From the NCBI GenBank assembly GCA_029817715.1, contig JARUPY010000248.1, positions 1,550,001-1,614,000 on the forward strand: a stretch of 64,000 nucleotides of DNA, written 5' to 3'. Positions 12,401 through 23,422 of this stretch are shown here, piece by piece; within the stretch, counting starts at the first letter, position 1, and the number at the start of each line of letters is the position of its first letter. Both the position numbers and the translations under genes were made by a program. This DNA is from Melastoma dodecandrum. Its lineage: Eukaryota > Streptophyta > Magnoliopsida > Myrtales > Melastomataceae. The notes below the pieces were generated by a model that was not told where the DNA came from, did no database searches, and saw nothing but the letters and a program-made list of their open reading frames with translations.

Positions 12401-13453
12401 AATATCATTCCAGTGGCAGTAGCTCAAAAACTCGGTATCAATATTGGAAAACTCCCACAGTCCAACTTAACCATTCGCGCTTTCGATGGCGCAAAACGTC
12501 AGGCTCATGGAGAAGTTACGCTGGAGATTAGAGTTGGACCGACGCTTTTCTCTACTCAGTTCCAAGTCCTCGAGACTGCAGGGTCCTTCAACATGCTGCT
12601 GGGACGTCCTTGGATTCATCAAGCCGGGGCAGTTCCCTCGACGTTGCACCAGATGGTCAGATTCTCTTCAGATGGCAAGCTCATCACAGTCCGGGGAGAA
12701 CATTCGATGGAGCTTTGCCATGAGATTGACATGCCATACGTGGGAGAGCCAACCGAAGAACCGTCAACAACACAGACCTTGGAGGTGGTCAACATGGTGA
12801 GCCGCGATTACAAATCAGATCCCTTGATGACGTGGGGCAACATCAGTGCCGCAAAAGAGTTCCTCAGACATGGATATCAACCAGGCCAAGGACTCGGAAT
12901 CAGAGGACAAGGGATGATTTATCCGATCACTATTCCAGCTCCTGCAGGGACTAGTGGGCTTGGATTCACGGGCAAAATGCGACGCAATCAAGGCAATCAC
13001 ACCAGCAACAAATCAGGCATCCGTTTCGTACGTTCATCTGCGGCGACAATGGAAGGCGAAATCCTATCAGAGAAGCTGGAGAATGTGAAGATCCGGAGTG
13101 ACGGAGAAATTGATGGTGAGCGGACGACTGTCGAACATATCAATGTTGTCCAAGTGAATTTAGGGCTTGGTCATGGGCGCCGACCTCGCATGAGAGCCCA
13201 TTTCATACATCCCAGTATTGCCATCCGACAAGCCGGGGCACCGTACTTTCGACCTCCAGTGGTACCAAGGCTGCCCAGGACTCCCCCAAGAACTGAAGTA
13301 CCGCCTCCGAATAGGTGTGTGGATTCCCCTACGGCGAACAAAGAAGCGGAGGGGAAACAAGATGAGCAGACAGGGGCGCAAGAGTCCGAAGAAGAAGTCT
13401 ATATGATGGAAGCGTCGATCCCGGCCGAGCCAGACATGCCTCTCGACGGGTGA
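9404..13453 (+). CDS. Ogre gag-protease polyprotein (first part of gag-pol)
   Basis: The open frame has 1,349 codons. Initiation could be at 9,404 or at 9,533 (MAEASAGDEP); I prefer the second because the preceding 43 residues look non-coding. Order: a Pro-rich N-terminal region; a gag domain around residues 400-550 (FEKFRGNG to FAQAV); a knuckle CQYHSGAMGHDTKDC near residue 688 (C-x2-H-x5-H-x4-C); an Arg/Gly run [12 protein letters not shown]; an aspartic protease with active site LIDGGSGVNIIP near residue 990; and a G-patch (HGYQPGQGLGIRGQG) near residue 1,155. The TGA at 13451-13453 overlaps a splice donor, so in spliced RNA the frame continues into RT. Function: capsid formation and polyprotein cleavage during retrotransposition. 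Confidence 0.92.
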   Translation: MHHDMSRIQSISSCDIDQMFFLLRYRTIAPYRRRQKFRSLRAVMAEASAGDEPAPTAGVTIAIPPPIAAEFLTPAELAMPFPASAFPPLPQTTLAVGQSLDGGMSPMYIPPLAASIAPAVQSPAAPSTAAPFNPNINMPAQGASSSSLGDKVESLTAELSSLKIMMAELLQRQLAATPAPAISQNPHLPPVMPGPQTPPYPYCPSLNTPPNTLPSYDPPNTLPPYNPVIPGSATSTSVASLYNPYMRGPPLSLPMPQPYLPPYYPQPTSQGPTPYLPMSFGQTPHTQMQTPGPIPYPQTTSTPPTFRISQPIATPSAPHVEPTLPSPRTRNAAIVDELFGEQQQASAFETRLEARIASMQQEEARRMAKLEERLNAIQGYRAHNWEYANYQIPQIQVPPKFKMPEFEKFRGNGCPELHLKHFCHKMAVYPADDKFRIAMFQESLAESALHWYYTKDVSQYATFKDLALDFLNYYSFNVEMAPTISDLRKLRRYRAEDVKQFAYRFRHIASQIKPALKERELIDEFLQLLPREYMPYMIGQTFSTFAQAVINADKLDGVSREGLIPSPSVKPAVKPRPKELIATAEQNRQSMRATPPPASYAPRTYVAAALRPPASAATRFKPPVNMAGQQQPRPAQVERPRRRLEDLTPTPDPLDVMFVRLRDMGFIKPVEAKATNSSSFGYNPKAVCQYHSGAMGHDTKDCIALKFKIQNLLDEGAITFSVPATAPNVKNNPLPEHVNYIGANFFSVLAEHEEEVNMYEYDYAQPRSINVVSTGRGRGRGRGRGRAPQSSRSVQPTILPDGFTLVPHRQPRTPYVYVSLGSAQSEACQTESSPVTEPRIPVVMRPTCTPLSPEVELITRSGRVVPALEASSPAESSKPKAPSNEQIRKVIYTVKGSDYDIVEQLRKQPAQISLFDLIHSSDKHREMLEKFLAEVHVPEQVEVAALDAYMSSMLASNVITFSEDDLPEQGQDHNSALFITLKCRETTISKVLIDGGSGVNIIPVAVAQKLGINIGKLPQSNLTIRAFDGAKRQAHGEVTLEIRVGPTLFSTQFQVLETAGSFNMLLGRPWIHQAGAVPSTLHQMVRFSSDGKLITVRGEHSMELCHEIDMPYVGEPTEEPSTTQTLEVVNMVSRDYKSDPLMTWGNISAAKEFLRHGYQPGQGLGIRGQGMIYPITIPAPAGTSGLGFTGKMRRNQGNHTSNKSGIRFVRSSAATMEGEILSEKLENVKIRSDGEIDGERTTVEHINVVQVNLGLGHGRRPRMRAHFIHPSIAIRQAGAPYFRPPVVPRLPRTPPRTEVPPPNRCVDSPTANKEAEGKQDEQTGAQESEEEVYMMEASIPAEPDMPLDG

Positions 13454-13755
13454 AACTTTCCATCTTTATTTTTCTACACTTAGAATCAAGAGTAGGTTTC
13501 CTTGCTACATTCTGGTCGCGGACTAGCAAGGTTGTCTATATGTAACGCGACCCCTAGGCAATACCTAGGGCGTTTGTGGGATCGGGCCGCTGATGTTCAG
13601 GGCGAATCCGATAAAACGATGAGGGACCCGCTGAGTCCTGATCCCACATTATTTTCTTTTGGTCAAAAGCGCATGCCTTATTATGAATTGTTGCATGAAA
13701 CAATATTTCAAATAACTCATTTGAATACATCACTCTAATTCCTTCTCCTTTTCAG
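13450..13755 (+). other. Predicted 306-bp intron joining gag-protease to RT
   Basis: The donor is CGACGG|GTGAAAC and the acceptor is CTCCTTTTCAG|GAACGG, after a pyrimidine-rich tract. Splicing makes the codon GG+G and continues AAC GGC GCT in the frame that runs open through to RT, giving a 2,482-residue polyprotein. No good start codon precedes RT otherwise. An intron at this point is a known Ogre hallmark. Splicing itself is inferred. Confidence 0.8.
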
Positions 13756-16700
13756 GAACGGCGCTTCGGGTACACCCGGGAAAACCTCTGAACAAGACAG
13801 AGAAACAATAAATGACCCGAAATCTATAGACGGGTATTACGGTTTGGAGCAGGGTCTTCAACGACATGAGGAACCAAAGGACCTTACATTACAAAAACCA
13901 GTTTCAATTAACATCGGAACTGAAGATGACCCCAAGGAGTTGTTCATCGGTGTAGATTTATCAGATGATGAAGCCAAGGATATTGTTAACCTTCTTAAAG
14001 AATTCTCTGATGTGTTTGCTTGGTCATATGCAGATATGCCGGGACTAGATCCAGAGATTGTGGAGCACAAGATTCCTACCGACCCGTCTATTCACCCTAT
14101 AAAGCAGAAGCAACGTCGATACAAGCCTGAATTAGCCCTCGCCATCAAGGAAGAAGTAGATAAACTACTGAAAGTCAACTTTATTGAGGTGGCTACCTAT
14201 CCACAGTGGGTCGCTAACATAGTCCCTGTCATCAAGAAGAACGGGAAGGTCCGAGTCTGCGTCGATTACCGCGACCTCAACAAAGCAAGTCCTAAGGACG
14301 ACTTCCCACTCCCACACATCGACTTACTGGTGGACAACACCGCCGGATTCAACAGATTCTCTTTCATGGATGGATTCTCTAGTTACAATCAGATTCGCAT
14401 GGCCGAAGTAGACAAAGAGAAGACAACCTTCACGACACCCTGTGGCACATTCTGCTATCGGGTCATGCCCTTCGGGCTCAAGAACGCTGGGGCAACCTAT
14501 CAGCGTGCTATGGTGGTCCTTTTTCACGATATGATGCATCGCGAGATTGAAGTCTACGTCGACGACATGATCGCCAAGTCCAAACAAGATGAGAGCCACT
14601 CTGTCATTCTTCGAAAGTTATTCGAGCGGCTTCGTAAATACAAGCTACGTCTCAACCCCGCCAAATGCGTGTTTGGAGCAACTTCAGGCAAACTCCTCGG
14701 TTTCGTCGTCAGCAATAAAGGCATTGAGATTGATCCTGATAAAATCAAAGCAATTCGTGATCTCCCAGCTCCAAAGTCAGTCAAAGAGATCCGTGGCTTC
14801 ATGGGTCGCGTTAACTACATCGGAAGGTTCATATCCAACCTAGCCGACACATGCAAACCTCTGTTCAAGAAACTGAGGAAAGACGTCAAGTTTGAGTGGG
14901 ATGATGATTGCAAAATTGCATTTGAGCAAATCAAGACATACTTGACAGAACCACCAGTTCTCATCCCTCCAAAGCCGGGGCATCCTCTCACACTTTATCT
15001 CACAGTCAGAGAAGAATCATTTGGGGCCATGCTCGCCCAACAATTGCCGGGTGCCAAGGAACACGCGATCTACTACCTCAGCAAGAAATTTACGGATTGT
15101 GAGTCGAGATACACAACTTCCGAGCGTACTTGTTGTGCTCTCATTTGGGTCCTTCACCGACTCCGACAGTATACTCTGCACTATGAGATCCTGTTAGTAT
15201 CCGAAAATGATCCACTCAAATATCTCTTCGACAAGCCAACACTGATGGGAAGAGTCTCTAAGTGGCAATTACAGCTTGCCGAGTTCGACATTCGATTGCA
15301 CTCCACGAAGTCGGTGAAAGGGAGAACGTTCGCTGACCATATTGCTGAATATCCCGGAACGGATGATTCATCTTTAGAAATCGGATTGCCGGACGAGAAC
15401 ATCCTGCTCATGGAACAGGAATCAAGATGGAAGATGTACTTCGACGGTGCAGTGAATTCCTCAGGATCAGGAATAGGAGCTGTTGTAATCTCCCCAGATG
15501 GACAATATTACCCGACAGCGGCCAAAGTCACATTTCCATGCACGAACAATATTGCCGAGTATGAAGCATGCATCCTCGGCCTACTTCGTGCAATCGACAT
15601 GCGGGTTAAACTCCTGGACGTTCATGGAGATTCGACACTCATCATCTCCCAGACGAATGGAGCTTGGCGCACTCGAGACCCAAAGCTCATTCCATATCAG
15701 GATTATCTACAAACGCTAATCCGACAATTCATTGACATTGCATTCAACTACCTCCCACGAACTGATAACCGATTTGCTGATGCTCTTGCAGTGCTCACAT
15801 CGATGATTCCGTTAGCTGGAGAAATGAACATCGCGCATCTACGCATCAATATCGCTGATGATCCGAGCTGCATGCACGTTGAACAAAGTCAACCAGAAGA
15901 TGCTCTACCTTGGTTCACGGACATCAAGAATTATTTACAATCAGGAGGATTTCCCCAAAATAGCACAGGGAAAGAACGCAAATTCATACGGAGGATAACA
16001 AAAAGCGATTTCCTGGACGGGGATACATTGTACAAGAAATCCTTCACGACGGCCCTCATGAGATGCGTCACCAAGCAAGAAGCTAATGCTCTTATTGTCG
16101 AAGTACATGAAGGGGTTTGCGGATCACACATGAATGGATACGCTCTCGCCCAGAAGATAATGCGACAAGGGTACTATTGGCTCACAATGGAAGCCGATTG
16201 TATCAAATACGTCAAAGCGTGTCACAAGTGTCAAATTTACAGCGACAAGGTACATGTGCCTCCAACAAAACTCTACCCGCTATTTGAGCCATGGCCATTC
16301 TCAATGTGGGGCATGGACGTAATCGGGCCAATCAATCCCAAAGCGTCAAACGGACATCGATTCTTGCCGGTCGCAATCGATTACTTCACCAAGTGGATTG
16401 AAGCCCAATCCTTCAAAGAAGTTACAGCAAACAATGTCGTACGTTTCACGAGGGCGAACATCATCGCCAGATATGGAGTTCCAGAGCTATTGGTCACAGA
16501 CAATGGTTCAAACTTCAACAGTAAACTGATGGGATCCTTATGCGAAGAATTCCGGATCAAACATCTCAAGCCTTCACCATATCGTCCACAAATGAACGGC
16601 GCAGTCGAAGCCGCCAACAAGAACATGAAGAAGATTCTTCAGAAAACGGCAATTACCTATCGCGACTGGCACGAGAAGCTCCCTTTTGCATTACTCGCCT

Positions 16701-17158
16701 ACAGAACGACAATGCGCACTTCAACTGGGGCAACCCCCTTCGAGCTTGTCTATGGCACTCAAGCAGTCATTCCAGCAGAAGTCAAATTACCGACTCTCAG
16801 GGTATCATCCCAAAGCAACATGACAGAAGAAGAGAAGGTCGACCATCAACTCGCCCACCTCGACTTCATTGATGAGAAACGACTTGCTGCAGCTCACCAC
16901 ATGCAATGCTATCAACAACGCATGTCTAGAGCATTCAACAAAAAGGTCAAGCCGATCAGATACAGACCAGGTGACCTCGTTCTTAAAAGAATCCTACCAA
17001 ATGTCAAGGATCCACGAGGGAAGTTCGCTCCAAACTACGAAGGACCATTCGTCGTTAAGCACGCCTTCTCAGGAGGAGCAACCATCTTAACAAAGATGGA
17101 CGGAGGAGACCTGCCACAAGCAATCAACGCAGATGCTCTCCGACGATACTACACCTAA
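13756..17158 (+). CDS. Ogre pol: reverse transcriptase, dual RNase H, integrase
   Basis: This is the second exon of the polyprotein. The frame is open from the splice acceptor but has no ATG near its start. The RT domain spans about 14,080-14,700 with VCVDYRDLNKASPKDDFPLP, MPFGLKNAGATYQRAM and catalytic YVDD (14555-14566). The first RNase H follows (about 14,990-15,240; YLSKKFTDCESRYTTSER). A second, different RNase H lies at about 15,420-15,800 (MYFDGAVNSSGSGIGAVV, NNIAEYEACILGL). Integrase has a zinc-binding H-H-C-C region (HEGVCGSHMNG, CHKCQIY) and a D-D-E core (GMDVIGP, TDNGSNF, GAVEAANKN). There is no chromodomain. All key residues seen are intact and there is no internal stop. Confidence 0.95.
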
Positions 17159-19575
17159 GCAGCGTCAAAGCCAAGAACTCCAAAGCAACATATCCCCAGG
17201 GAGTCGATTAGAGCAAAGATGCTAGCAAATGAAAAGGGAGAATTATACAAACAACACTCTCGTTATCAAGAGTTAAACGAAATTACATGAGCTTATTTCG
17301 TTTACGTCCTTTGTCTCGTGGGCAGGTACAAGAGCTCCTCACACAAATGGCACAAAACTCCTATGACAAAGGCGAGGGCGGTAGGGCGGAAAAGCTTCAA
17401 GCCAAAGTCCTGCAGCAATTTCGTCAAACCTTCGATTCCATTGGACGAAGACGCAATGACGAAATCATATAAGAGGGAAGTACCAAAACTCTACTTCACC
17501 TTTCTTACAAATGAAGTTACACGAGCAAACTTCATTCTTACTCTAACAGGAACAAGTCGCATAAACTCCCTTGTTTCTCATCATCTGTTTGATAGGTACA
17601 TGAGCTTCCTTACACAACAGACGTCAAGCAAAAGTAACTATCTCGTCAATCCTTTGATTCCTACGGACAAAGATGCAATGACGAAATACATAGAAAAGGG
17701 AAGTATCAAAACTCTACTTCGCCTTTCGTATAAATGGAGTTGCATGAACAAACTTCATTCTTACTTTAAAAGAAAATAAGTTACATGAGCTCAATTGTTG
17801 TCTGTCCTTTGCTTAGTGTAGGTACATGAGCATCCTACATTTTGGACAAAGGCGCGGGCGGTTGGGTGGAAAATTTCGAACCAAAGCTTCGAAATTGCCT
17901 TTGTCGTCACCCAAAGATGACCATACCAAAAGGGAGTATCATCTGCATTGCTCTCTAACAAAATTTCTCATATTTCCCCAGGTGGAGTCTTATCTCCATT
18001 TCCCCAGCTGGAGTCCTGCCTTCATTCAAGCTGATTACATGCATCGCATTCCTCGATTATCATTGAGACGGACATATCCATCTCATCTCCCCAGCGGAAT
18101 CTTACTTCATTAACTGCCCAAGCAAGAGTCGAAGTACATAAACTAACTTCGTCTATGTCCGTTGTCAACTGTGTAGGTACATGGACATTCACACAGTACG
18201 GTACAAACTCCTAGGTAACGGCGTGGGTGGTCGGGTGGAAGCCGTTTGATCCTAATCTCAAAGAACATGACTGGGGCATGAAAGTGCAAACACTCTACCC
18301 TCGAAAGTGCACAAGAGCACTACAGAGGTTTGGGTATCTAAACCCATTCATTTCTTAAACATTCGTGTGCTCATTTGCATATAATTTAAAATTATCTTCA
18401 ATAAAAAAAATGCTTCTGAGCGAGAATGGAAAACGCAAACCTATTCCTAAACACTTTCCCAGGGTGATGAGCGCAAACACTGTAAGGATTCATACACGAG
18501 TCTTCAGGTGGATAACGAATCCTTTGACAAAAGATGCTCTAAACCGGGATGAAATCGAGCATTTCTTCTCTATCCCAAACACGAAACATCGCCCATTGCT
18601 AGCCCCTTTCGAGCCAAAATTGAAGTTTTCATACACACTACACCCAAGAAGTTTAAGGACCGCCTCACATCGAGGATTATAGGGAGATCTTGTAGCTAGA
18701 AACCGGAAGCAATAGATTGTAGAGACTACACTTCCTTAAGATTCAAGCAAAGAGGTATCATCGACAGTTAAGCCCACCAGTTGAGTCGTTCCCAAGGGCC
18801 GAACTCCTCAAAGAACTTCTCAAAAAAGACACATATACCAAAGGAAAATATTAGAAAGCAAAACGGGGCAAATCCCCGTAATTCAGAAAAGAAAGAATTA
18901 GCGCAAAGACCAAAGGTCTACAAAAGAAAGCGCAAAATAAAAATCAAAAGAGCAACATAAAGCATCAGGGCCGACATTGATGGTCGCAAAAGCAAAGGTG
19001 CCATCCTTCAAAGACAAAGCTTTCCCCAAAGTGGATTTTTTCAAACCAATTATTCATCCCCCAACAAAACACGTCAGCTGGTGAGCTGCGTGAAAGATGA
19101 AGAATTTGCTTGAATGCTGAAATCTCTACGATTCAGTAGCTTTCGAGGAAGTCCTTAAACTTTTTCTTTCAAATGATGAATTTAAACCTTCAATATAAAG
19201 GCCTTAAGCAAAAACCGTATTACAACCTAGGCAAAGACTCCTTTGACCGGTACATGAGCATCCAAGTCAAGGGACTTCTAAAATCCAACGGGGATGGCTT
19301 TCAGAAATGCGAGTAGGATACGAGAGAGGTCAGAAGCCCTTCTTTAATCTCGCTCTGAAGCAATTTTAACAAATCTCATAAAATAACGCAATAAATAAAA
19401 CAAGACATACATGGATGTCGTAATCATGCATGCTTGATTACTCTTTAAAGTCATTGTCATGGCTAATGATTTTTCTTGATGAGCTCTCAGGATACATTTT
19501 GGTCAAAGACAACTTTGAAACCTAATTTAAGGCATTTATTATATCCTTATGAGAAAACTTTCTCAAATTCTCTCA
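17159..19575 (+). repeat. Ogre 3' non-coding region with recurrent GGTACATGAGC boxes
   Basis: There is no convincing ORF. A box close to 'AGGTACATGAGC' recurs at about 17,324 (GGTACAAGAGC), 17,595, 17,821, 18,176 (GGTACATGGAC) and 19,252. The first four copies are 230-350 bp apart and are followed by similar text, including 'GGGCGGTNGGGNGGAAA' and 'GACAAAGGCG.GGGCGG', so this looks like an old tandem array with units of a few hundred bases. Long repeat-bearing 3' regions are usual in Ogre elements. Confidence 0.65.
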
Positions 19576-19590
19576 CAAGGAGGGGCAAAC
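19576..19590 (+). other. Polypurine tract
   Basis: CAAGGAGGGGCAAAC abuts the 3' LTR start TGTAATGCC. This is the plus-strand priming site expected at this position. Confidence 0.8.
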
Positions 19591-22500
19591 TGTAATGCCT
19601 TAAATTAATGGACCGACCCAATTTTGCATTCAAAGCCCAGTTCTTGTTAAAAGCCCAAAGCCCACCTTTCCGAAAAAGACCAAAGCCAGGCTCTAACAAT
19701 GCAAGCCCAACAAAGCAAAAGCCCAGCCATATTCTTGACATTATCTCTTCTCAACGGTCTAACGGAGACCGAAAATGCCATGTGCGGGGAGGCAAACTAA
19801 TTTGCCACTTGGCAGTATATCACTGGCTGGAGGATGACCCGCAGGGCAGATTCCCCCCTCAACGCAGACCGAGGCTAAAAAAAAACGGTTTTTGGGGGGG
19901 GAATGAAAAAAACAAAAAAATTAAAAAAAAAAGAAAAGAGGGGGGAGATCGATTTTTCTCTTTGGGAGGCTCCTCCACCTTCTAAAAAAAGGGATCCTCC
20001 ATTTTTCCACGGGGCGGTCTTCTTCACCACCACCACTATCCTCCTACGGGGTTCGAACAAAAGGTAAACAAAAACAAGAGGAAACCCCCCTCTCGACCAA
20101 CTCAAGCCCAACTGTCGTCGGCCACAACTGGAGATAGCGTCTACACCAACAAACTGAAGTAACTTCGGCAAGACCAAACCTCTTCGGTGGTGACGGTGGA
20201 TTCCCATGCCCTTGGCTACGACAATCCGAGAAGCTCGGACCATGACAGACGGGAATGGTGGCACCTCCTCACCAGAACAATTGAAATACCTTTCCAAATG
20301 GCTCGGCTGGCTACGCTCCTTAGTGTTGACGACGAAGAACAGCGTCCAAGTTTCCATGACCCCCACATGTACGTCAGGGAGCTTCTTTTGACTTTGTTGG
20401 TTTACTTTATTTGTGCAGGAGACAATCTCCTATCCCAATCCCAGTAGGCTCCATCGGTGTGACAAGAAGCTTAAGACACTTCTAGCTTCAACAATCTCTC
20501 TTCACTCCAAAAGCAGCAAAGAGTTTCCAGCACCATCACGAGTATCCATTGGAGAAATCCCTCCCGACGCGCACACGAGTCTCCCATCGCGAGCTTGCGT
20601 GCTCGGGAGGTGTGGGGGTGGGCTGTTTCCCATCGCGAGCGCCTTTACCCCCATGAACATCTCCGAAATCCATGTTAAGAAAGCTGCATTCTCGGTGAGT
20701 CTCCTTCACCATCTGTTTTCTCTGCATTTTACAACTCCTTAGACAAATCTAACCTCATTTATTGTTCTTGTTTGCATGAACACACGCTGCGGCATCTTCG
20801 AGACATCGTAACCGGAGCTAGCGAGCTCAAAACTATGCGAAATCAGGTCCACTCCCTTCCTACTTCCTCTGTGACTTCGTCAATAGCTTTTGGGACTTGT
20901 TTGTACTGTAAACTGCTCGAACTATCTGCGATTGTTGGGATATACGCATGCTGAAATTGGAATGTTGTTCGCTGCCGCATGTTCCTGACGTTTTCCAGCA
21001 TAACTCCTTGTCCTGTGCATGGATTGAACTGTTTTTTCACTCCTTGGCTTCCTTTCTCGATGGAAAACAACTTCTCTGTTGAAATTTTTTTCAAACAGAC
21101 TCGTTTTACCAATGTTTTTCCTCTTCGTATGCTGGAGAATGCAGCTGCCCCGTTCTGCGCATCCGCGGAATGTACAGCTGCACTCCATCAGGCTTAGTTT
21201 CGACTGTACAGCTCGGATTTGCTTAAATCTACTTGGATTCATTTCTTTTTTTGGCTATTCTACAACTTTCGTGCTTTAAGCTTCTCCATTTGACACTTGC
21301 TTGATCGAGTTTTGTTTGTTCGAAAAAGGCAGCCTGTTTCTGTGTATGAGTGGAATAGCTGCCTCTGTTTTTCGGACATAACTCGAACATAAAAACTCCG
21401 TTTCACCTGAAATTGGTTGGAACGGATTTCCCTTTAAGTTTTCTAAAACTTTTATGTTATACACTTTTTTGTTAAACATACAGATCCTGGTCAAATCGCT
21501 ATTGGAGTGCAGATAGAACAGATGTGCTATCGCATTTCAGGGCAGATTCATACTGTTATACGAAAAAATTCGTATCTCTTTCATCACGTTCCCAAATTTT
21601 ACAAAATTAGCGCTTTTGAAACCATATTTGAGCCCTCTACAAATCTTATTCTTTGAGTTTTTGCTTTCGGGATCATCTGGTTAGTCTAAACATTCAGAAA
21701 AGACGAAGACTTCTAATGTCTCTTGCCCTTTTGCGGCAGCATGAGTATCTTGCGCACCAGATAGTGTAATTTACTCATTTGAGTTCTGAATGGATTAAAA
21801 TTGAACCGAGAGTTAGATCTCTTAATTTACTACAATTTCTGTGTTTTACACTTTTTATTTTGAACAAGTTTAGCCTACAGTCAAACATGGTCAATCTTGA
21901 TCTGCGATTCTGGCCGATTGAAACACATTCTATTCGAATGTCTAGATTCTCCGCTACGCTGGCAGCAGACTACACATCCATTTTTCCTAAAATTTTTCAT
22001 GCTAAATTATGATTGAGTTATCTAGCAATTGACAAAATTTCATATTTTTTTGACGAACGAGTGAAGAGTTATGAAATTTTCTTTTCTCATCATTCTGCTG
22101 GTCAAGGATTGCTTATGCAAGAGACCGAATCACATTCTTTGCTTTGTAGAATGAGATCCCACCGTTGGATTCGTTTGAAATTTTATATGCTGATTCCTCA
22201 TCAAGATACAGATCTATAGGTTTTGATTTCACTTAGATCGGACGATCCTGAGTGAAGTTATGCTCTTATTTCCAAACCTGCGTATGCTGCATTCTCATCT
22301 ATGCTACAACTGACTTTACGTGTGTATGATTCACAATTCCAGCGTTGGATTTTGCTGATATTTAACAAACATGCTTGTTGTTAACCTGTTTACTTAGTGT
22401 GCAGTTGGATCTTAAATATTTTGACTTAGTTGAAACTTGTGCTCGTCTCTTTGATTTCGAATTGTTGTTTTGGACTTTGAAAATGAAAGTCAACTAACCA

Positions 22501-23417
22501 CTCTTATATTTTCTTCGCATGTACACTGAGCATGCAATTTCGGAAGATCAACTCCAGCCTTTCGAAGATCGACTCGAAGGCGCGTGTATCAAACCGTGCG
22601 GTTCTACCCCGGTCTAAAAACCGTGGGCTCGAAGACAAAGCGGCCCCAACCGTCATTTCAGGTATAAAGGGGAAGTGCGGGCTTCCCCGAATTTTACTTT
22701 CAATCCACTTGTAACGGGTTGCGGGCCCAAGTGCATAGGCCCGCAATCACCGCCCCTTCCCCGCCCTTTTGATCTAAATACTTGCTTGTGATTGCGCGCG
22801 TGATTTAGGCTTTAGGATTTCGTCGCATGTTGATTTTTAACCAAACAAACCTAAATTCGGGTCCAACGCCCGTTAAAACGTCGATAAAAGTCCGGCCCAC
22901 TCCCGGATCGGGCCCAACACCCGTCAACCAAAAGTTAAACTTTTTTGGACAAATCGCCACCCTTTTCGCATGTGATAAGATATTAAGGTTAGTAAATAGG
23001 AATCCCCGAACCCGAACTCTGATTTTCCGACTTAAATCATACTTTTTAAATCTAAGTCGGTGGCGACTCCGAACAAAGTTTTCCAAAGCTAAACTAAACT
23101 ACACTACCCCTTTTTCGGAGCCATTTGGGGTGAGGTGACGGCTACTCGAGTCGCTCCTTGGGCCCTCCCCGAAATTCGCGAGCGAGGCCTTAACGCAGCC
23201 TTTCGCTCGCCGCCTCCAGGGAACTGGAGACGGTTGGCGAAACGCCCCGCAGACCCGTTCGCGAATCAAGGGAAGGCCCAACCCGGGGCCCCTTTCCGCA
23301 GCGTCCGGCGTTCGAGCCGTAACGCCGACCGGACTGGGCCTCGGGGGAGCGGGCCCGGATCCTCGGGCTTGCCGGAACCGCCGCCGCGCGCCGCTAGGCC
23401 GGAAGGGCGCGCGCACA
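19591..23417 (+). repeat. 3' LTR of the Ogre element (3,827 bp)
   Basis: It starts TGTAATGCC and ends GCGCGCACA, followed by the target duplication GCCGG. It keeps the 27 bp missing from the 5' LTR terminus and carries a short extra stretch near 19,947 ('GATCGATTTTTCTCTTTGG') absent from the 5' copy. Confidence 0.94.
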
Positions 23418-23422
23418 GCCGG

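Larger units (their letters stand above)
3580..23417 (+). mobile_element. Complete Ogre/Tat-lineage Ty3 LTR retrotransposon (19.8 kb)
   Basis: The two LTRs start TGTAATGCC (3,580 and 19,591) and end GCACA (7,375 and 23,417). They are flanked by a perfect 5-bp duplication GCCGG (3575-3579 and 23418-23422). Order: LTR, primer site, ORF1, gag-protease, intron, RT, RNase H, second RNase H, integrase, long 3' non-coding region, polypurine tract, LTR. Great length, an ORF ahead of gag, a tRNA-Arg-type primer site, an intron between protease and RT, and two RNase H domains together define Ogre within the Tat lineage. It lies antisense to the OSC gene and splits its exon 11. The LTRs look very similar, suggesting a fairly recent insertion, but I did not count differences. 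ORF1 carries a stop, so it may no longer be fully autonomous. Confidence 0.95.

Noticed and set aside
3580..23417. Idea that the OSC gene could still be spliced across the Ogre element as a giant intron
   Set aside because: The insertion lies inside an exon, not an intron, and the gene also has frameshifts and stops elsewhere.
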